A DNA stretch of 22,263 bases from JAMBLL01 sp964460075 (GTDB lineage: Bacteria; Actinomycetota; Acidimicrobiia; Spongiisociales; UBA5794), in contig CAYWPC010000031.1 in assembly GCA_964460075.1 (NCBI GenBank), positions 1 through 22,263 on the forward strand, read 5' to 3'. A program made the translations under genes and the position numbers. This document shows positions 14,712-22,238 of this stretch, piece after piece; position 1 is the first letter of the stretch, and each line of letters starts with the position of its first letter. Below the pieces are notes generated by a model. It was given only the letters and a program-made list of their open reading frames with translations. It was not told where the DNA came from and ran no database searches.

Positions 14712-15680
14712 ATGGGCCACAAATACCTCGTGACCGGTGGGGCGGGCTTCATCGGGTCGAACTTCATCAGATGGATCCTCGATCGTGACGACGACGCCGA
14801 AGTGACCAACCTCGACGCCCTCACCTACGCAGGGGTACCACGGACCGTTGCAGAACTCGACGAGTACCGAGGCCACACCTTCGTCAAGGGCGACATTCGT
14901 GATAGCGACCTCCTTCAAGACGTAGTGCCGGGCCACGACGTGGTCGTGCACTTCGCAGCCGAGAGCCACGTCGACCGATCCATTGCAGGCCCCGGCGTGT
15001 TCCTCGACACGAACGTCGTTGGGACCGGGGCGCTGCTCGAGGCCGCCTACCGAGCAGACGTGCCACGATTCGTCCACATTTCCACCGACGAGGTGTACGG
15101 ATCGGTCCCTCAAGGCTTCCCGACCGAGGGCGCTGCGCTGAACCCGACATCGCCGTATGCAAGCTCGAAAGCCGGATCGGACCTGCTTGTGCGCTCCTAC
15201 CACGCAACATACGGCTACGACACAGTCATCACGAGATGCACGAACAACTACGGCCCGTATCAGTTCCCGGAGAAGGTCATCCCCCTGTTCGTAACCAACC
15301 TCATCGACGGCAAACAGGTCCCCCTGTACGGTGCAGGTGAAGCCGAGCGTGACTGGCTGTACGTCGAGGATCACTGCGCAGCCATTGCCCGCATCGTCGA
15401 GGAGGGCGAACCAGGGGAGATGTACAACGTCGGGGCGAACGCACAGTTGGCGAACATCGACCTGACCCGTGCAATCCTGGACGCGACGGGCAGGGACGAG
15501 TCGTACATTCAACATGTCCCAGACAGGCCAGGCCACGACATGCGCTACGCCGTAGATTCCCGAAAGGTGCGTGCGCTCGGATGGGAGCCTCTCCACGCTT
15601 TCGAGGATCGTCTCGCCACGACCGTTGACTGGTACAGGGACAACGAGACATGGTGGCGGCCACTCAAGGAGCAGACGTGA
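14712..15680 (+). CDS. rmlB: dTDP-glucose 4,6-dehydratase
   Basis: This extended-SDR enzyme makes dTDP-4-keto-6-deoxyglucose. It has 322 residues with GGAGFIGS (9-16) for NAD binding, HFAAESHVDRSI (80-91), the catalytic STDEVYG (124-130, Thr-Asp-Glu), SPYASSK with Tyr149 and Lys153, TRCTNNYGPYQFPEK and RDWLYVEDHC. These are the full RmlB set. The ATG at 14712 has GGGGA six nt upstream; the longer frame would run through the end of rmlC. It overlaps rmlA as GTGA. Confidence 0.97.
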   Translation: MGHKYLVTGGAGFIGSNFIRWILDRDDDAEVTNLDALTYAGVPRTVAELDEYRGHTFVKGDIRDSDLLQDVVPGHDVVVHFAAESHVDRSIAGPGVFLDTNVVGTGALLEAAYRADVPRFVHISTDEVYGSVPQGFPTEGAALNPTSPYASSKAGSDLLVRSYHATYGYDTVITRCTNNYGPYQFPEKVIPLFVTNLIDGKQVPLYGAGEAERDWLYVEDHCAAIARIVEEGEPGEMYNVGANAQLANIDLTRAILDATGRDESYIQHVPDRPGHDMRYAVDSRKVRALGWEPLHAFEDRLATTVDWYRDNETWWRPLKEQT

Positions 15681-16549
15681 AAGGCATCGTTCTTGCAGGG
15701 GGAGCGGGCAGCCGCCTCGACCCCATGACCCGTGTGGCGAGCAAGCAACTCCAGGCGGTGTACGACAAGCCGATGGTCTACTACCCGCTCGCCACCCTCA
15801 TGGAGGCCGGTATACGCGACATCCTGGTGATCTCGACACCCCAGGACCTCCCACGGTTCGAGGCGCTGCTCACCAACGGATCCCAATGGGGCATCAACCT
15901 GACCTACGCGGAGCAACCAACGCCGGGAGGCATCGCTCAGGCTCTCCTCATCGGAGCAGACTTCATCGACGGCGACGCTGTTGCGCTCATCCTCGGCGAC
16001 AACATCTTTTACGGCAACCTCGGCATCGGGGAGTTGATCTCCTCCTTCGAGACGGGGGCCACAGTGTTTGCGTACCCGGTGAAGGACCCGCAGCGCTACG
16101 GGGTCGTTGAGCTCGACGGCGACAGAGTCGTCTCCCTCGTCGAGAAGCCGAGCGAGCCCGCCTCGAACCTCGCCGTTCCCGGTTTCTACGTATACGACGA
16201 ACGCGCCGTTGGGTTCGCGGCAGAACTGCGACCGTCGATACGTGGGGAGCTCGAAATCACAGACCTCAACCGCACGTACCTAGACCTTGGCGAGCTGCGG
16301 GCCATCCGGCTCGGCCGTGGCATTGCATGGCTCGACTCTGGCACCCATGCCAGCTTGCTCGAGGCGGCGAATTTCATTGCGACCATCGAACGCAGGCAGG
16401 GTCTCAAGATCGCGTGCCTTGAAGAGATCGCCCTCGAACGCGGATACGTCACACACACAGAGATGACCGAACTGGTGCTCTCGATGCCGAACTCCGAATA
16501 CCGCGACTATCTCCGGACCGTTCTCACAGAGGGCAGAGCGAGTCGGTGA
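15677..16549 (+). CDS. rmlA: glucose-1-phosphate thymidylyltransferase
   Basis: This enzyme activates glucose-1-phosphate with dTTP, the first step of dTDP-rhamnose synthesis. It has 290 residues with the nucleotide loop LAGGAGSRLDPMT (6-18), SKQLQAVYDKPMVYYPL (22-38), GDNIFYG with the metal-binding Asp (107-113), DPQRYGVVE, VEKP and DSGTH. In the loop the common G-x-G-T-R-L-x-P appears as GAGSRLDP. AGGAG ends five nt before the GTG start, a strong ribosome-binding site. It overlaps rmlB and rmlD by four bases each. Confidence 0.97.
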   Translation: MKGIVLAGGAGSRLDPMTRVASKQLQAVYDKPMVYYPLATLMEAGIRDILVISTPQDLPRFEALLTNGSQWGINLTYAEQPTPGGIAQALLIGADFIDGDAVALILGDNIFYGNLGIGELISSFETGATVFAYPVKDPQRYGVVELDGDRVVSLVEKPSEPASNLAVPGFYVYDERAVGFAAELRPSIRGELEITDLNRTYLDLGELRAIRLGRGIAWLDSGTHASLLEAANFIATIERRQGLKIACLEEIALERGYVTHTEMTELVLSMPNSEYRDYLRTVLTEGRASR

Positions 16550-17373
16550 TCGTCGTCACGGGTGCCACAGGCCAACTCGGGACGGCCTTCAGGAGGATGC
16601 TTCCCAGCGACACGGTATCCCTCACCCGCACCGACCTCGACCTCGGTGACGTCGAACAGATAGCGCCGACACTTGGCGCACTGGCACCGTCGGTGGTCAT
16701 CAACTGTGCTGCCTATACGGCGGTCGAGCGCGCCGAGAGCGACTCCGCCACGGCGAACACCATCAACGGGAGGGCAGTCGGCGCAATGGCTGAGGCGTGC
16801 AGGGAGAACGGTGCACGCTTGGTGACGTTCTCGACGGACTACGTGTTCGACGGAACCAAGGACGGCGGGTACGTCGAATCCGACACGCCGAACCCGATCA
16901 ATGCGTACGGTCGAAGCAAGCTCCTCGGTGAGCGCCTCGCGTTGGAGACAGACCCGGATGTGTTGATCATCCGCACCTCGTGGCTGCTCTCTGGGACGCA
17001 TTCCAACTTCGCCCACACCGTGCTCGAACGTGTCGCAGCGGGTGAAGTGTTGGTGGTGAACGACCAGTTTGGGCGACCCACGATGGTGAGCGATCTCGCT
17101 GTCGCCACCTGCAACGCCTTGGATGCAGGCATCACAGGCGTTCTTCACATGGCAAACACGGGTGTCACCACCTGGTACGAGTTGGCACGCCAGATCGTTA
17201 CCTTCGCAGGTCTCGACAGCAGCCGTGTTCACCCGTGCTCGACGGCACAACACCCGACACTGGCGCCGCGGCCCGCCAACTCCGTCCTCGACTCCGAACG
17301 CCTCCCAGACGCCATGCCCCACTACGGGCCCTCCCTCGAAGCCGCCATCCACGACCTCAGGCGTCTGGCGTAG
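16546..17373 (+). CDS. rmlD: dTDP-4-dehydrorhamnose reductase
   Basis: This enzyme performs the last step to dTDP-L-rhamnose using NAD(P)H. It has 275 residues with GATGQLG (6-12), NCAAYTAVERAE (53-64), the SDR FSTDYVFDG (95-103) and YGRSK with Tyr121 and Lys125, and it ends with RPANSVLDSERL, a family hallmark. The GTG start overlaps the rmlA stop as GTGA. Its last four residues and stop codon lie inside the 57-bp inverted repeat that borders hipBA, so the gene's end coincides with the edge of that cassette. The protein end looks normal for the family, so insertion did not obviously damage it. Confidence 0.95.
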   Translation: MIVVTGATGQLGTAFRRMLPSDTVSLTRTDLDLGDVEQIAPTLGALAPSVVINCAAYTAVERAESDSATANTINGRAVGAMAEACRENGARLVTFSTDYVFDGTKDGGYVESDTPNPINAYGRSKLLGERLALETDPDVLIIRTSWLLSGTHSNFAHTVLERVAAGEVLVVNDQFGRPTMVSDLAVATCNALDAGITGVLHMANTGVTTWYELARQIVTFAGLDSSRVHPCSTAQHPTLAPRPANSVLDSERLPDAMPHYGPSLEAAIHDLRRLA

Positions 17374-17417
17374 ATTCCCGCACTATGTTGCGTGTTCCTA
17401 CGCCAGACGCCTGAGAT
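17361..17417 (+). repeat. 57-bp inverted repeat, copy 1 (left border of hipBA)
   Basis: Perfect inverted copy of 19036-19092. It is itself a hairpin: an 18-bp arm at 17356-17373 pairs perfectly with 17398-17415, leaving a 24-nt loop. Its outer arm is the last codons and stop of rmlD, and hipA ends 13 bp beyond its inner edge. Besides bordering the cassette it could terminate transcription from both convergent genes. Confidence 0.92.
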
Positions 17418-17430
17418 ACGTGGTGGATCG

Positions 17431-18648
17431 CTATGAGGGTCGCAGTCGCTCGAACGTGGACAAAAGCCAAGATAGATCTCGTGCATCTTCGGGAGGTGTG
17501 ATGGTGTCGATGGCGTGCCTCGTACGTTCGCACGCCGACGTGAGAGCCGTCTCCATGTTCGGCAAGCCCCACGATTCGACTTCAGCCCGCAGGCGGTTGC
17601 CGTTGACATATTCGGGTTTCGTTACGTTGCGGTCTATCGGTTGTGCAAGATGCCGATCGTGGCCTGCGTAGTGATAGGTGGGGATGACGTCGTAGGCGGG
17701 TGCCAGGTGGACGGCGCCGCCAGGATCATGAATCAATGATGTGTTCCGTGCGTGGGCATCGCAGTTCCCGATTGCCACGTTGACCAGCAGCATGGTGAGG
17801 AAGTGCTCAATGTCAGATCGAGGGTCATCCGTGTTCTCATAGATTGCGCGGGCAATCTTGATCAGTGACGTGGGTGCACGGTGACTCGTTGTGTACTTCT
17901 CCTTCGGGCGTGCCCCAAGGGCCATACACATGTCTTCTTGATGGACACGGGCAAGCTCGGGCGCCACTCCAGGCTTTCGATCGTACCGGTCGACGACGAG
18001 GACAGGGATGTCACTGATCGTCAGGACTTCGTGTGGCGGTACGGGAACACCTGCGGCACTCATCACGTCGAGTCCCCAATGCTCGAGCTCGACCAACCGC
18101 GGCCAGGCACCGGGCTCTGGTTTGAGGATCACATCTGACGGATGTGAGAACGTTGGATCCGCAAAGGTGTCACCGACGCGCACGAGCGGCAGTTTCGGCT
18201 CCGCGCCGGCGATCGACAGTCTGACCTGAGTCGCTGGAGCGACGCCGAGTGGGGCCGAGTCGAGTCGGCGGATCCGGGCCGCAATGTCGGATTCTGTCAG
18301 TGGTGTCAACTGCTCGTCGCTACTTGGCGTAGCTGGGACTGCTCCTTCGGGGAGAGCTATCACCGCACCTATCGTTTCTCGACCGAGCGCGAGTAGCAGA
18401 TCGCCATACCCGCCGAATGCTTGCGTGAGTCTGTCGAGAGCGTCGCCCTCCGGTAGGAGCCCCTCGACGATCGCAGCCGTCGGGCCCGGTGTGAGCGTTA
18501 CAGTGCTGATCGGTTCGGCGATCGTAAAGATCCGCGAACCGAGACCCCATTTCCGTATCGCAGCATCCGAATAGGTCATCCTCATGCGACTGGCGCGCTC
18601 TACGGTGATCGTCGCCAGATGTGTTCCGTACAGCCAGAGATCAATCAT
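17431..18648 (-). CDS. hipA: HipA-family serine/threonine kinase toxin
   Basis: This is a 405-residue HipA. An N-terminal HipA_N-like domain (about 1-100) has the VEGLLPEGDALDRL pattern. The kinase domain follows: SIAGAEPK at 145-152, the loop that carries the autophosphorylated serine in E. coli HipA; ILKPE at 174-178 with the ATP-binding lysine; VDRYDR; HQEDM at 236-240; NCDAHARN at 295-302 with the catalytic Asp297; and APAYD at 316-320 with the metal-binding Asp. All key residues are present, so it is probably active. Known HipA phosphorylates a tRNA synthetase and causes growth arrest. It overlaps hipB by 8 bp and ends 13 bp from the 57-bp repeat. Confidence 0.95.
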   Translation of the reverse strand: MIDLWLYGTHLATITVERASRMRMTYSDAAIRKWGLGSRIFTIAEPISTVTLTPGPTAAIVEGLLPEGDALDRLTQAFGGYGDLLLALGRETIGAVIALPEGAVPATPSSDEQLTPLTESDIAARIRRLDSAPLGVAPATQVRLSIAGAEPKLPLVRVGDTFADPTFSHPSDVILKPEPGAWPRLVELEHWGLDVMSAAGVPVPPHEVLTISDIPVLVVDRYDRKPGVAPELARVHQEDMCMALGARPKEKYTTSHRAPTSLIKIARAIYENTDDPRSDIEHFLTMLLVNVAIGNCDAHARNTSLIHDPGGAVHLAPAYDVIPTYHYAGHDRHLAQPIDRNVTKPEYVNGNRLRAEVESWGLPNMETALTSACERTRHAIDTITPPEDARDLSWLLSTFERLRPS

Positions 18649-18877
18649 CGCGACTCACCGCTTGCATCCGAACACCCAAGATGCGGAATGCAGCAAGTAT
18701 GACACGCACCTGTTCGGTTACGTCCCCGTCCTCGACCCGCATCACGAGGTGGCGACTCACCCCAAGGCGTTCCGCGAGGTCTACCTGCGTTAGCCCTGCT
18801 TCCTTGCGGTAACTGCGAAGGGCAGCGCCGAGGGATCGCGGGGTCTCAATTGACCACATGTCGTGATTGTGTTCCAC
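18641..18877 (-). CDS. hipB: HipB-family helix-turn-helix antitoxin
   Basis: This is a 78-residue XRE-type DNA-binding protein. LGAALRSYRKEAGLTQVDLAERLGVSRHLVMRVEDGDV is the five-helix HTH, with the recognition helix at LGVSRHLVMRVE. HipB binds and neutralises HipA and represses the operon. I prefer the GTG at 18877, because GAGG lies six nt upstream, over the ATG at 18859; a longer frame to 18913 would run into the operator palindrome. The stop overlaps the hipA start by 8 bp, the usual hipB-hipA coupling. It is read away from the GT4 gene, with the second 57-bp repeat between them. Confidence 0.9.
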   Translation of the reverse strand: MEHNHDMWSIETPRSLGAALRSYRKEAGLTQVDLAERLGVSRHLVMRVEDGDVTEQVRVILAAFRILGVRMQAVSRDD

Positions 18878-18894
18878 AATACACCTCGTCGGAT

Positions 18895-18949
18895 TGGTAC
18901 AATATTGTACCATAGCGTCATAGTGACGTAATGTACCAATATCGCACCA
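18895..18949 (-). promoter_or_regulatory. hipBA promoter/operator array
   Basis: TGGTACAATATTGTACCA (18895-18912) is a perfect 18-bp palindrome. On the minus strand it contains TACAAT, a near-consensus -10. A second, degenerate copy on the opposite strand lies at 18932-18949 (13 of 18 positions match), with its centre 37 bp away. A smaller inverted repeat, CGTCA-TAG-TGACG, sits between them at 18916-18928. ATTGTG-TTC-CACAAT (18866-18880) covers the hipB start. Several spaced sites are what HipB-type autoregulation needs; binding itself is inferred. Confidence 0.7.
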
Positions 18950-19035
18950 GTGGGTGAGGGTATCGAACGCGAAGGGGATCGGCCCGTCACAGAGCCGATC
19001 CTGAACTCGTCAAGGCGTGACGGCTGCACCTGCAG

Positions 19036-19092
19036 ATCTCAGGCGTCTGGCGTAGGAACACGCAACATAGTGCGGGAATCTACGCCAGACGC
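19036..19092 (-). repeat. 57-bp inverted repeat, copy 2 (right border of hipBA)
   Basis: Exact reverse complement of 17361-17417, including the 24-nt loop. Its own hairpin has only a 13-bp perfect stem on the outer side, because the outermost 5 bp of the arm are replaced by GT4 sequence. The outer edge is the first base of the GT4 stop codon (19092-19094). It lies upstream of the hipB promoter and may terminate GT4 transcription before hipBA. Confidence 0.92.
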
Positions 19093-20252
19093 TAGCGAGC
19101 GGCTGGCACTGAGTCGATCGCCGAAACCAAGGTAGTCGCCGTCGACTCGGCGGTGCGTGTCGCCTTCGGCGCCCCTGCCGTACCCATGCGCGACGCCTCG
19201 TGCGGATCTGCGACAAGGCCTGCAATCGCCGAAACGAGTTCCTGCTCGCTCTCGACGAGGATGCCGTCGACACCGTCAGCGACGACCGACGCAACAGCCG
19301 GTACATGCCGAGCGATGGCCGGCCTGCCCATCGCCCACGCCTCCGTGATGCCAATGCCGAACGACTCGGCAGCCGACATCGAGACCGATGCAACGGCACC
19401 CTTGATGAGCTCCCACTTTTCACTCTCAGACACGGCGCCGATGATCTCGACAGACGGTCCGAAGGAACGAAGCTCCCCATCGAGGTGAGGGTCATCACCA
19501 GGGCCGGCAACGATCAACCGAAGGGGAGTCCCCGCGGCATTGACCTGCTGCACCGCACGAGCGGTCGTGACCAGCTCCTTGGATGCGGTTCGTCGACCGA
19601 TTGACACGACATAGGGGGTCTCGAAGACTTTGGCCTGCACCGAAGCAGGATCCGGTGCCTCGACGGACGGCGGCGCAACCACTGTGCGATCGGCGTGCGC
19701 GCCGTAGGCATCGACCAGCCTTGCGCGCTCCCACGTCGTCAAAGCGAGAATCACATCACTCTTCGCAACCAGGTTCGCTACCGGATCGATGCGCCACGCA
19801 GGGTCCTCCTCGTGGAGGAGCGGGGCGTACACCGCAACGCCACGCCCTGGAGCGTCGAGAGCAGCCGAGACATTCGGGAACGCGTGCGGCAACGTCACCG
19901 TAGCGTCGGGGGCGAACCTGCCGATCTCCCGCGTGAGGGCCTTGGCGTACCGTCTCCACATCGCCTCGGCTCGTGCCGCAGGCATAGCGCTGATCGTCCC
20001 TCTGTTCCCTGACCCCCACAACCATCTCGAGCCGAGAGGGAGCCGATGCACCGCAACACCGTTGATGGTCTGCTCACGTGCACCGACACGTGGGTGGCCG
20101 TACTCGTAAAACGCCTCAGCCGATGTGCGGTCTGGGACAACAACGTGAACGTCGTGGCCCATCGCGACTAAGGCCTCGGCAATTCCCTGGGTGTAGCGCT
20201 CCGCTCCGCCGATGGCTGGAACGTATGCGTGTGCTGCAAGAACGAGTTTCAT
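19092..20252 (-). CDS. family 4 glycosyltransferase
   Basis: This is a 386-residue GT-B enzyme. The N-terminus has AHAYVPAIGGAERYTQGIAEAL with the GGAE(R)-type acceptor-side loop, and the C-terminal donor domain has YVVSIGRRTASKELVTTARAV, LRLIVAGPGDD and AAESFGIGITEAWAMGRPAIA, the E-x7-E motif of retaining GT4 transferases. ATG start at 20252, with GGAA upstream. It is divergent from gmd and convergent with rmlD across the hipBA cassette. The likely donor is one of the locus's own sugars, such as a GDP-6-deoxyhexose or dTDP-rhamnose, but which one cannot be told from the sequence. Its last codons, stop excepted, lie outside the 57-bp repeat. Confidence 0.9.
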   Translation of the reverse strand: MKLVLAAHAYVPAIGGAERYTQGIAEALVAMGHDVHVVVPDRTSAEAFYEYGHPRVGAREQTINGVAVHRLPLGSRWLWGSGNRGTISAMPAARAEAMWRRYAKALTREIGRFAPDATVTLPHAFPNVSAALDAPGRGVAVYAPLLHEEDPAWRIDPVANLVAKSDVILALTTWERARLVDAYGAHADRTVVAPPSVEAPDPASVQAKVFETPYVVSIGRRTASKELVTTARAVQQVNAAGTPLRLIVAGPGDDPHLDGELRSFGPSVEIIGAVSESEKWELIKGAVASVSMSAAESFGIGITEAWAMGRPAIARHVPAVASVVADGVDGILVESEQELVSAIAGLVADPHEASRMGTAGAPKATRTAESTATTLVSAIDSVPAAR

Positions 20253-20319
20253 GGTGGGGGTTTCCCTGCACCCTTCCGTTACGATGTCGGTCTAAGACTA
20301 GAAACCGAGAGGCACAAGG
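20253..20319. promoter_or_regulatory. divergent intergenic region, GT4 / gmd
   Basis: This 67-bp gap between divergent starts must hold both promoters. GAGAGG (20307-20312) is the gmd Shine-Dalgarno, seven nt before its GTG. No promoter pair stands out on either strand. Confidence 0.4.
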
Positions 20320-21303
20320 GTGGAAACCAAACGCGCTTTGATCACAGGGATCACCGGTCAGGACGGTTCCTATCTCGCTGAACATCTCATCTCCGAGGGG
20401 TACGAAGTACACGGCACCATCCGCACCACGACCCAGGACATGGAAGATACACGCATCGGGCACCTCGTAACCGGTGACGACCCCGCAGTCACGCTCCACG
20501 TAACCGACCTTGCCGACTCGCACTCGCTCGGGCGCCTGATCGACGACCTGCGTCCCCACGAGGTGTACAACCTTGCGGCGCAGAGTCATGTGCGTGCCAG
20601 CTTTGACCAGCCCGTCCACACAGGCAACGTCACAGGTCTGGGAGCCGTACGTCTTCTCGAGGCGATACGCACATCAGATTCGAGTATCCGCTACTACCAG
20701 GCTTCGAGCAGTGAGATGTTCGGTTCCACAGCACCCCCGCAAGGCGAGGACACACCGTTCCATCCACGCAGCCCGTACGCGGTTGCAAAGGTGTACGCAT
20801 ACTGGGCGACGATCAACTACCGCGAGTCGTACGGCATGCACGCCTCCAACGGGATCCTGTTCAACCACGAGAGCCCGCGGCGCGGCAAAGAGTTCGTGAC
20901 ACGGAAGATCACCTCCGCAATTCCCCGCCTTCGCTCCGGCGATCAATCCAAGCTGTACCTGGGAAACCTCGACGCCAAGCGTGACTGGGGTCACGCCAGG
21001 GACTATGTGAAAGCCATGCACATGATGGTGAACCACGACGAGCCGCTCGACCTCGTCGTCGGCACAGGCGTTGCACACTCGGTTCGAGAGTTCCTCGATG
21101 CAGCGTTCAGCGTCGTCAGCCTCGACTGGCACGACTTCGTCGAGATCGACCCGAAGTTCTACCGACCGGCAGAAGTCGACTTCCTCCAGGCCGACATCAC
21201 CCAACTCACGTCGCTGCTCGGCTGGGTACCCGAAACGTCGTTTGCAGACCTCGTGCGTGAGATGGTCGAATCTGACATGAAGCTGTACGAATCGTCGCGA
21301 TGA
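20320..21303 (+). CDS. gmd: GDP-mannose 4,6-dehydratase
   Basis: This enzyme converts GDP-mannose to GDP-4-keto-6-deoxymannose. It has 327 residues with ALITGITGQDGSYLAEHL (6-23) for NADP binding, NLAAQSHVRASFDQP, the catalytic SSSEMFG, SPYAVAKVYAYW with the Tyr/Lys pair, NHESPRRGKEFVTRKIT and LGNLDAKRDWGHA. These blocks are specific to Gmd. It starts at a GTG preceded by GAGAGG and overlaps the following SDR gene by ATGA. With that gene it would give a GDP-6-deoxyhexose such as GDP-rhamnose or GDP-fucose. Confidence 0.96.
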   Translation: METKRALITGITGQDGSYLAEHLISEGYEVHGTIRTTTQDMEDTRIGHLVTGDDPAVTLHVTDLADSHSLGRLIDDLRPHEVYNLAAQSHVRASFDQPVHTGNVTGLGAVRLLEAIRTSDSSIRYYQASSSEMFGSTAPPQGEDTPFHPRSPYAVAKVYAYWATINYRESYGMHASNGILFNHESPRRGKEFVTRKITSAIPRLRSGDQSKLYLGNLDAKRDWGHARDYVKAMHMMVNHDEPLDLVVGTGVAHSVREFLDAAFSVVSLDWHDFVEIDPKFYRPAEVDFLQADITQLTSLLGWVPETSFADLVREMVESDMKLYESSR

Positions 21304-22238
21304 TGCTCGACAAGGTTGCGATCGTCGGTGGCTCCGGGTTCATCGGAAGCCACGTCGTTGCTGCCGTTCACCAAGCCGGAGGCGACCCTGTCGTCGTTGG
21401 TGTGGAGGATGCGCCGCATCTCACCTGTGAGGTGCGGGTCGTGGACGCGTCGAACGTCGACGACCTCACCGTAAGCCTGAAAGGCTGCACGTCGATCATC
21501 CATCTCGCTGCACGCGCCGGCGGCATCCAGATGCAGCACGCCGCCGGCATATTTCGCACGAACCGCCTGATAACGGACAACGTGCTCGAAGCAGGCAGGA
21601 GAAACGCCATCTGTGACGTGTTCCTCGCCTCATCCCAAGTCGTGTACAGGGACTCTCAGAGTGCTGTGGACGAAGCAGCGCCACTCCTGTCGAGCGTCGA
21701 CGCCCCAAGCCAATACGCATGGTCGAAAGCGACAGACGAAGTGATCGGCCGATGGTGGGGAGACGACAACGAAGCACATGTGGTTGCGGGGCGGTTCGGG
21801 AACATCTACGGCCCAGGCGCCCCGTACGCAGAGGAGCGCTCAACCGTCATCCACGCGCTCGTGGCGCGCATGGCAATGGCACAACCGGGATCGACTGTAT
21901 CGGTGTGGGGCGACGGTTCCGCCACGCGAAGCTTCCTCTTCGTTGAGGACGCGGCACGAGCCGTCGTCACCGTGCTCCTCGAAGGCGCGCCGGGGTCGGT
22001 GTACAACATCGACTCGGGTCAGCCGGTGTCGATCAAGGACCTTGCAGGTGAGATCGGTCGCCAGGTTGGCGGCGACCTGCGCCTGGCCTTCGACGCGACG
22101 AAGCCCTCGGGCGTCGCGTACCGTGTGGGGACACCAGACAAGCTCAGAGGCATCGGCTTCTGTCCGCAGGTCGACCTAGAGACCGGCGTTGCCCTCACTA
22201 TTGCGGATTTTCGCTCTCGCTATCCGACAGGGCGCTAG
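21300..22238 (+). CDS. SDR-family NDP-sugar reductase/epimerase, probably acting after Gmd
   Basis: This is a 312-residue extended SDR. VAIVGGSGFIGSHVV (6-20) binds the cofactor, HLAARAGGIQMQ (68-79) resembles the GDP-fucose synthase region, LASSQVVY (109-116) supplies the serine and QYAWSK holds Tyr139 and Lys143. GRFGNIYGPG and RSFLFVEDAARAV are standard. In GDP-fucose synthase a Cys next to the catalytic Ser and a His in SHVI are used for epimerisation; here the corresponding positions look like Gln (SSQ) and Thr (STVI). It may therefore be a reductase, for example giving GDP-6-deoxy-D-mannose (GDP-rhamnose), rather than a fucose synthase. The gene is complete: its stop is 25 bp before the window end. 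Confidence 0.75.
   Translation: MMLDKVAIVGGSGFIGSHVVAAVHQAGGDPVVVGVEDAPHLTCEVRVVDASNVDDLTVSLKGCTSIIHLAARAGGIQMQHAAGIFRTNRLITDNVLEAGRRNAICDVFLASSQVVYRDSQSAVDEAAPLLSSVDAPSQYAWSKATDEVIGRWWGDDNEAHVVAGRFGNIYGPGAPYAEERSTVIHALVARMAMAQPGSTVSVWGDGSATRSFLFVEDAARAVVTVLLEGAPGSVYNIDSGQPVSIKDLAGEIGRQVGGDLRLAFDATKPSGVAYRVGTPDKLRGIGFCPQVDLETGVALTIADFRSRYPTGR

Noticed and set aside
14217..15596. 459-residue minus-strand open frame opposite rmlC and rmlB
   Set aside because: It is a shadow of two well-conserved plus-strand genes and has no recognisable motif.
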